This document shows, in pieces, positions 62,070 to 64,000 of a DNA stretch of 64,000 nt. A model generated the notes under the pieces. That model was not told where the DNA came from, did no database searches, and saw nothing but the letters and a program-made list of their open reading frames with translations. The stretch lies in NCBI GenBank assembly GCA_002842575.1, contig PHDJ01000004.1, positions 1 through 64,000 on the forward strand, written 5' to 3'. How positions within the stretch are numbered: the first letter of the stretch is position 1; each line of letters opens with the position of its first letter. The position numbers and the translations under genes are program-made. The DNA is from Bacteroidetes bacterium HGW-Bacteroidetes-2. Lineage in GTDB: Bacteria > Bacteroidota > Bacteroidia > Flavobacteriales > Flavobacteriaceae.

Positions 62070-63263
62070 ATGCCTGGATTTGAAGTATTTGGCAACGAAG
62101 AACGAAAAGAAGTACAAGATGTTTTAGATAGCGGTGTCTTAATGCGTTATGGTTTTGACGGCCAGCGAAACGGCCATTGGAAAGCAAAAGAATTTGAAAA
62201 CAACTTTGCTTCTAGAATGGGAGTGCAGCATTGTCAATTAGTATCTAGCGGCACTTCTGCACTTACGGTTGCTCTAGCAGCTGCCGGAATAGGAGCAGGA
62301 GACGAGGTGATTATGCCTACCTTTACCTTTGTGGCAAGTTTTGAATCTATTTTAGCCATCGGGGCAGTACCTGTTTTAGTTGATATTGATGATACCTTAA
62401 CGCTATCACCAAAAGCAGTAGAACTTGCCATAACCCCAAAAACACGTTGTGTAATGCCAGTGCATATGTGTGGTTCTATGGCAAATTTATCTGTTTTAAA
62501 AGCAATTTGTAACACCCATAATCTTATTTTACTGGAAGACGCTTGCCAAGCTATTGGAGGAAGTTATGCAGGAAAGCCACTCGGTTCTTATGGTGATTTG
62601 GGTTGTTTTTCTTTCGATTTTGTTAAAACCATTACTTGTGGTGAAGGTGGAGCTGTTATTACTAACAACATGAAGTATTTTACCCTTGCAGATCACTATC
62701 AAGACCACGGTCACGATCATTTAGGAAGTGATAGAGGCGCAGAAACACATTTAAATTTAGGCTATAATTATAGAATTTCAGAACTTCATGCAGCTGTTGG
62801 TATAGCACAACTTCGAAAGTTGGATACTATTTTGGAAATTCAAAAACGTAACTATCTACTTATTAGAGAAGAATTATCTAAAATGGCAGAAATCACCTTC
62901 CGAAGGGTTCCGGAAACTGGAGTGGAAAATTATTCTTTTGTAAATTTCTTTCTACCGAATGCAATACTTGCTGAAAAAGCACATAAAGCTTTGGGCGAAA
63001 AAGGTGTGGATGCTTGTTTTTATTGGTTTAAAAATAATTGGCATTACATTAACGGTTGGGAGCATTTTAAAAATTTAAAATCATTAGGAAGTTTGTCTTC
63101 TGAAATTCGCTTGCAAATTAAAAACTATAACAAAGTTGACTTTTCAAATAGTGATGCTATTATGGGAAGAACTATTTCTTGTTTAGTAAAAATAGGATGG
63201 AGTAAAAAAGAGGTAAAAAATAGAGCCATAAAAATGAGAGAGGCTATAGAGTCTGTTCTTTAA
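62070..63263 (+). CDS. DegT/DnrJ/EryC1/StrS family aminotransferase
   Basis: The 397-residue PLP enzyme has VSSGTSALTVALAAAGIGAG, VMPTFTFVASFESILAIGA, EDACQAIGG and the pyridoxal Lys in CFSFDFVKTITCGEGGAVI, then GYNYRISELHAAVGIAQL. Most members make amino sugars from nucleotide-linked keto sugars. No sugar-nucleotide or glycosyltransferase genes are adjacent, so the substrate remains open. Its stop overlaps the convergent ribB gene by four bases. Confidence 0.92.
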   Translation: MPGFEVFGNEERKEVQDVLDSGVLMRYGFDGQRNGHWKAKEFENNFASRMGVQHCQLVSSGTSALTVALAAAGIGAGDEVIMPTFTFVASFESILAIGAVPVLVDIDDTLTLSPKAVELAITPKTRCVMPVHMCGSMANLSVLKAICNTHNLILLEDACQAIGGSYAGKPLGSYGDLGCFSFDFVKTITCGEGGAVITNNMKYFTLADHYQDHGHDHLGSDRGAETHLNLGYNYRISELHAAVGIAQLRKLDTILEIQKRNYLLIREELSKMAEITFRRVPETGVENYSFVNFFLPNAILAEKAHKALGEKGVDACFYWFKNNWHYINGWEHFKNLKSLGSLSSEIRLQIKNYNKVDFSNSDAIMGRTISCLVKIGWSKKEVKNRAIKMREAIESVL

Positions 63264-64000
63264 TAAGATACATATTCTGTTATTTCAAGACCATACCCTA
63301 TCATTCCTACACGTTTGGTTTGCTGGCTTTTAGACATCAATTTTATTTTATGAATGCCAATATTGTGCAGTATTTGGGCTCCAATACCAAAATCCTTAGA
63401 GTCCATTTTTATTTGTGGTGCTTTTGCTATTTTATCTTTAGTTTGTAATTGCCGAAGTTCGCTAAGACGGTTTAATATATTTAAAGATTGGCTTTGTTGG
63501 TTAATAAAGACAATGGCACCCTTTCCTTCTTTGTTAAGAAGTTTAAACATATCGTCTAGTTTTTTATCTGAATTATTAGTCAGGGTACTTAAAATATCAT
63601 AATTCACTAAGGTGGAATTGACACGTACTAAAACGGGTTCTTCTGAATCCCAGTCCCCTTTGCTTAATGCAAGATGAATTTGATCATTGGTGGTTTGCTT
63701 GTATGCCCTTAAGCGAAATACTCCAAAATTAGTTTGAATGTCAAAATCTTCTTTCTTTTCAATCAACGAATCATGTTGCATTCTGTATGCCACCAAATCT
63801 TCAATAGAAACAATTTTTAAATCAAATTTTTGAGCAATTTTTAACAATTGAGGAAGTCGAGCCATGGTTCCGTCTTCATTCATTATTTCTACAATAACTC
63901 CCGCAGCGGGCAATCCTGCTAAACGTGCAAAATCGATAGCAGCTTCGGTATGGCCTGTTCTTCTTAAAACACCGCCTTCTTTTGCTCTAAGCGGAAAAAT
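63260..64000 (-). CDS. ribB: 3,4-dihydroxy-2-butanone 4-phosphate synthase with degenerate GTP cyclohydrolase II domain (5' end outside window)
   Basis: The frame continues past the window end without a start codon. Visible are the RibB segment LRAKEGGVLRRTGHTEAAID and MNEDGTMARLPQL, then a GCH2-like domain of about 190 residues. The RibA zinc ligand region, normally a three-Cys motif, reads LVRVNSTLVNYDILSTLTNN with no cysteine, and the late FGIGAQILHNIGIHKIKLMS is retained. RibB makes the four-carbon precursor of riboflavin. The second domain is therefore probably structural, as in several Flavobacteriia, and a separate RibA should exist elsewhere. Confidence 0.9.
   Translation of the reverse strand: MFPLRAKEGGVLRRTGHTEAAIDFARLAGLPAAGVIVEIMNEDGTMARLPQLLKIAQKFDLKIVSIEDLVAYRMQHDSLIEKKEDFDIQTNFGVFRLRAYKQTTNDQIHLALSKGDWDSEEPVLVRVNSTLVNYDILSTLTNNSDKKLDDMFKLLNKEGKGAIVFINQQSQSLNILNRLSELRQLQTKDKIAKAPQIKMDSKDFGIGAQILHNIGIHKIKLMSKSQQTKRVGMIGYGLEITEYVSY

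Overview
The window is AT-rich, with DNA typical of the Bacteroidetes, most likely a marine-type member of the family Flavobacteriaceae. The evidence is TAnnTTTG-type promoter boxes (one good TTG-N19-TAAATTTG promoter upstream of the HU gene), almost no Shine-Dalgarno sequences, many lipoprotein and secreted-protein leaders, and lineage-typical families: DUF4290, START-like, DUF493, DUF2911, DUF6090, DUF5777, a hybrid two-component system (HTCS) and a MurA with Asp in place of the catalytic Cys. All family names come from reading the proteins; no database search was run.

Layout. 1-8.6 kb is housekeeping: tRNA-Met, a START-like protein, a class IV aminotransferase, YqgE, HU, fmt (with a 30-residue internal deletion), recQ, an NTPase, DUF493, DUF4290 and murA. 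8.6-11.1 kb holds small stress-type and unknown genes, a cupin and an AraC regulator. 11.7-18.6 kb is a plus-strand redox cluster: c-type cytochrome lipoproteins, a DUF5777 barrel, two Tat proteins (one a four-cluster ferredoxin), an NrfD quinol-interacting membrane protein, an anchored periplasmic protein and two near-identical cytochromes, the second cut short by a frameshifting deletion. No catalytic molybdoenzyme lies beside it. 18.6-25.3 kb has DUF3179, a triple-repeat lipoprotein and a LytS/LytR-type sensor-regulator pair. 25.4-29.6 kb is a tandem array of five DUF6090 membrane proteins plus a 40-residue stub of a sixth; one copy carries a 21-bp palindrome inserted in frame.

29.7-43.1 kb is a minus-strand, partly more GC-rich region: eleven genes rich in secreted NTF2/SnoaL-like proteins, with an alcohol dehydrogenase, RidA, an epimerase, DUF418 and an M28 peptidase. 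It lies directly downstream of a 1369-residue HTCS regulator, and a 10-bp-spaced direct repeat sits between them. 43.3-48 kb has a photolyase/SDR/SRPBCC operon, a small ferredoxin and DUF2911. 48.1-51.9 kb encodes a three-subunit acyl-CoA (probably propionyl-CoA) carboxylase, functionally linked to meaB at 59-60 kb. 52-54.4 kb has MATE, a small acidic protein and PAP2. 54.4-54.9 kb is a decayed REP array next to a RAYT-like IS200-type transposase pseudogene. 55-58 kb is a GT2 / LAB_N / GT39 envelope-lipid glycosylation operon. The end of the window carries an epimerase, meaB, ohr, tRNA-Ser with a displaced copy of its 3' end, a nitroreductase, a DegT aminotransferase and the 3' part of a ribBA-like gene whose second domain has lost its zinc cysteines.

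The strongest candidates for something undescribed are the redox cluster without a catalytic subunit, the HTCS-linked NTF2-rich secreted cluster, and the DUF6090 array.
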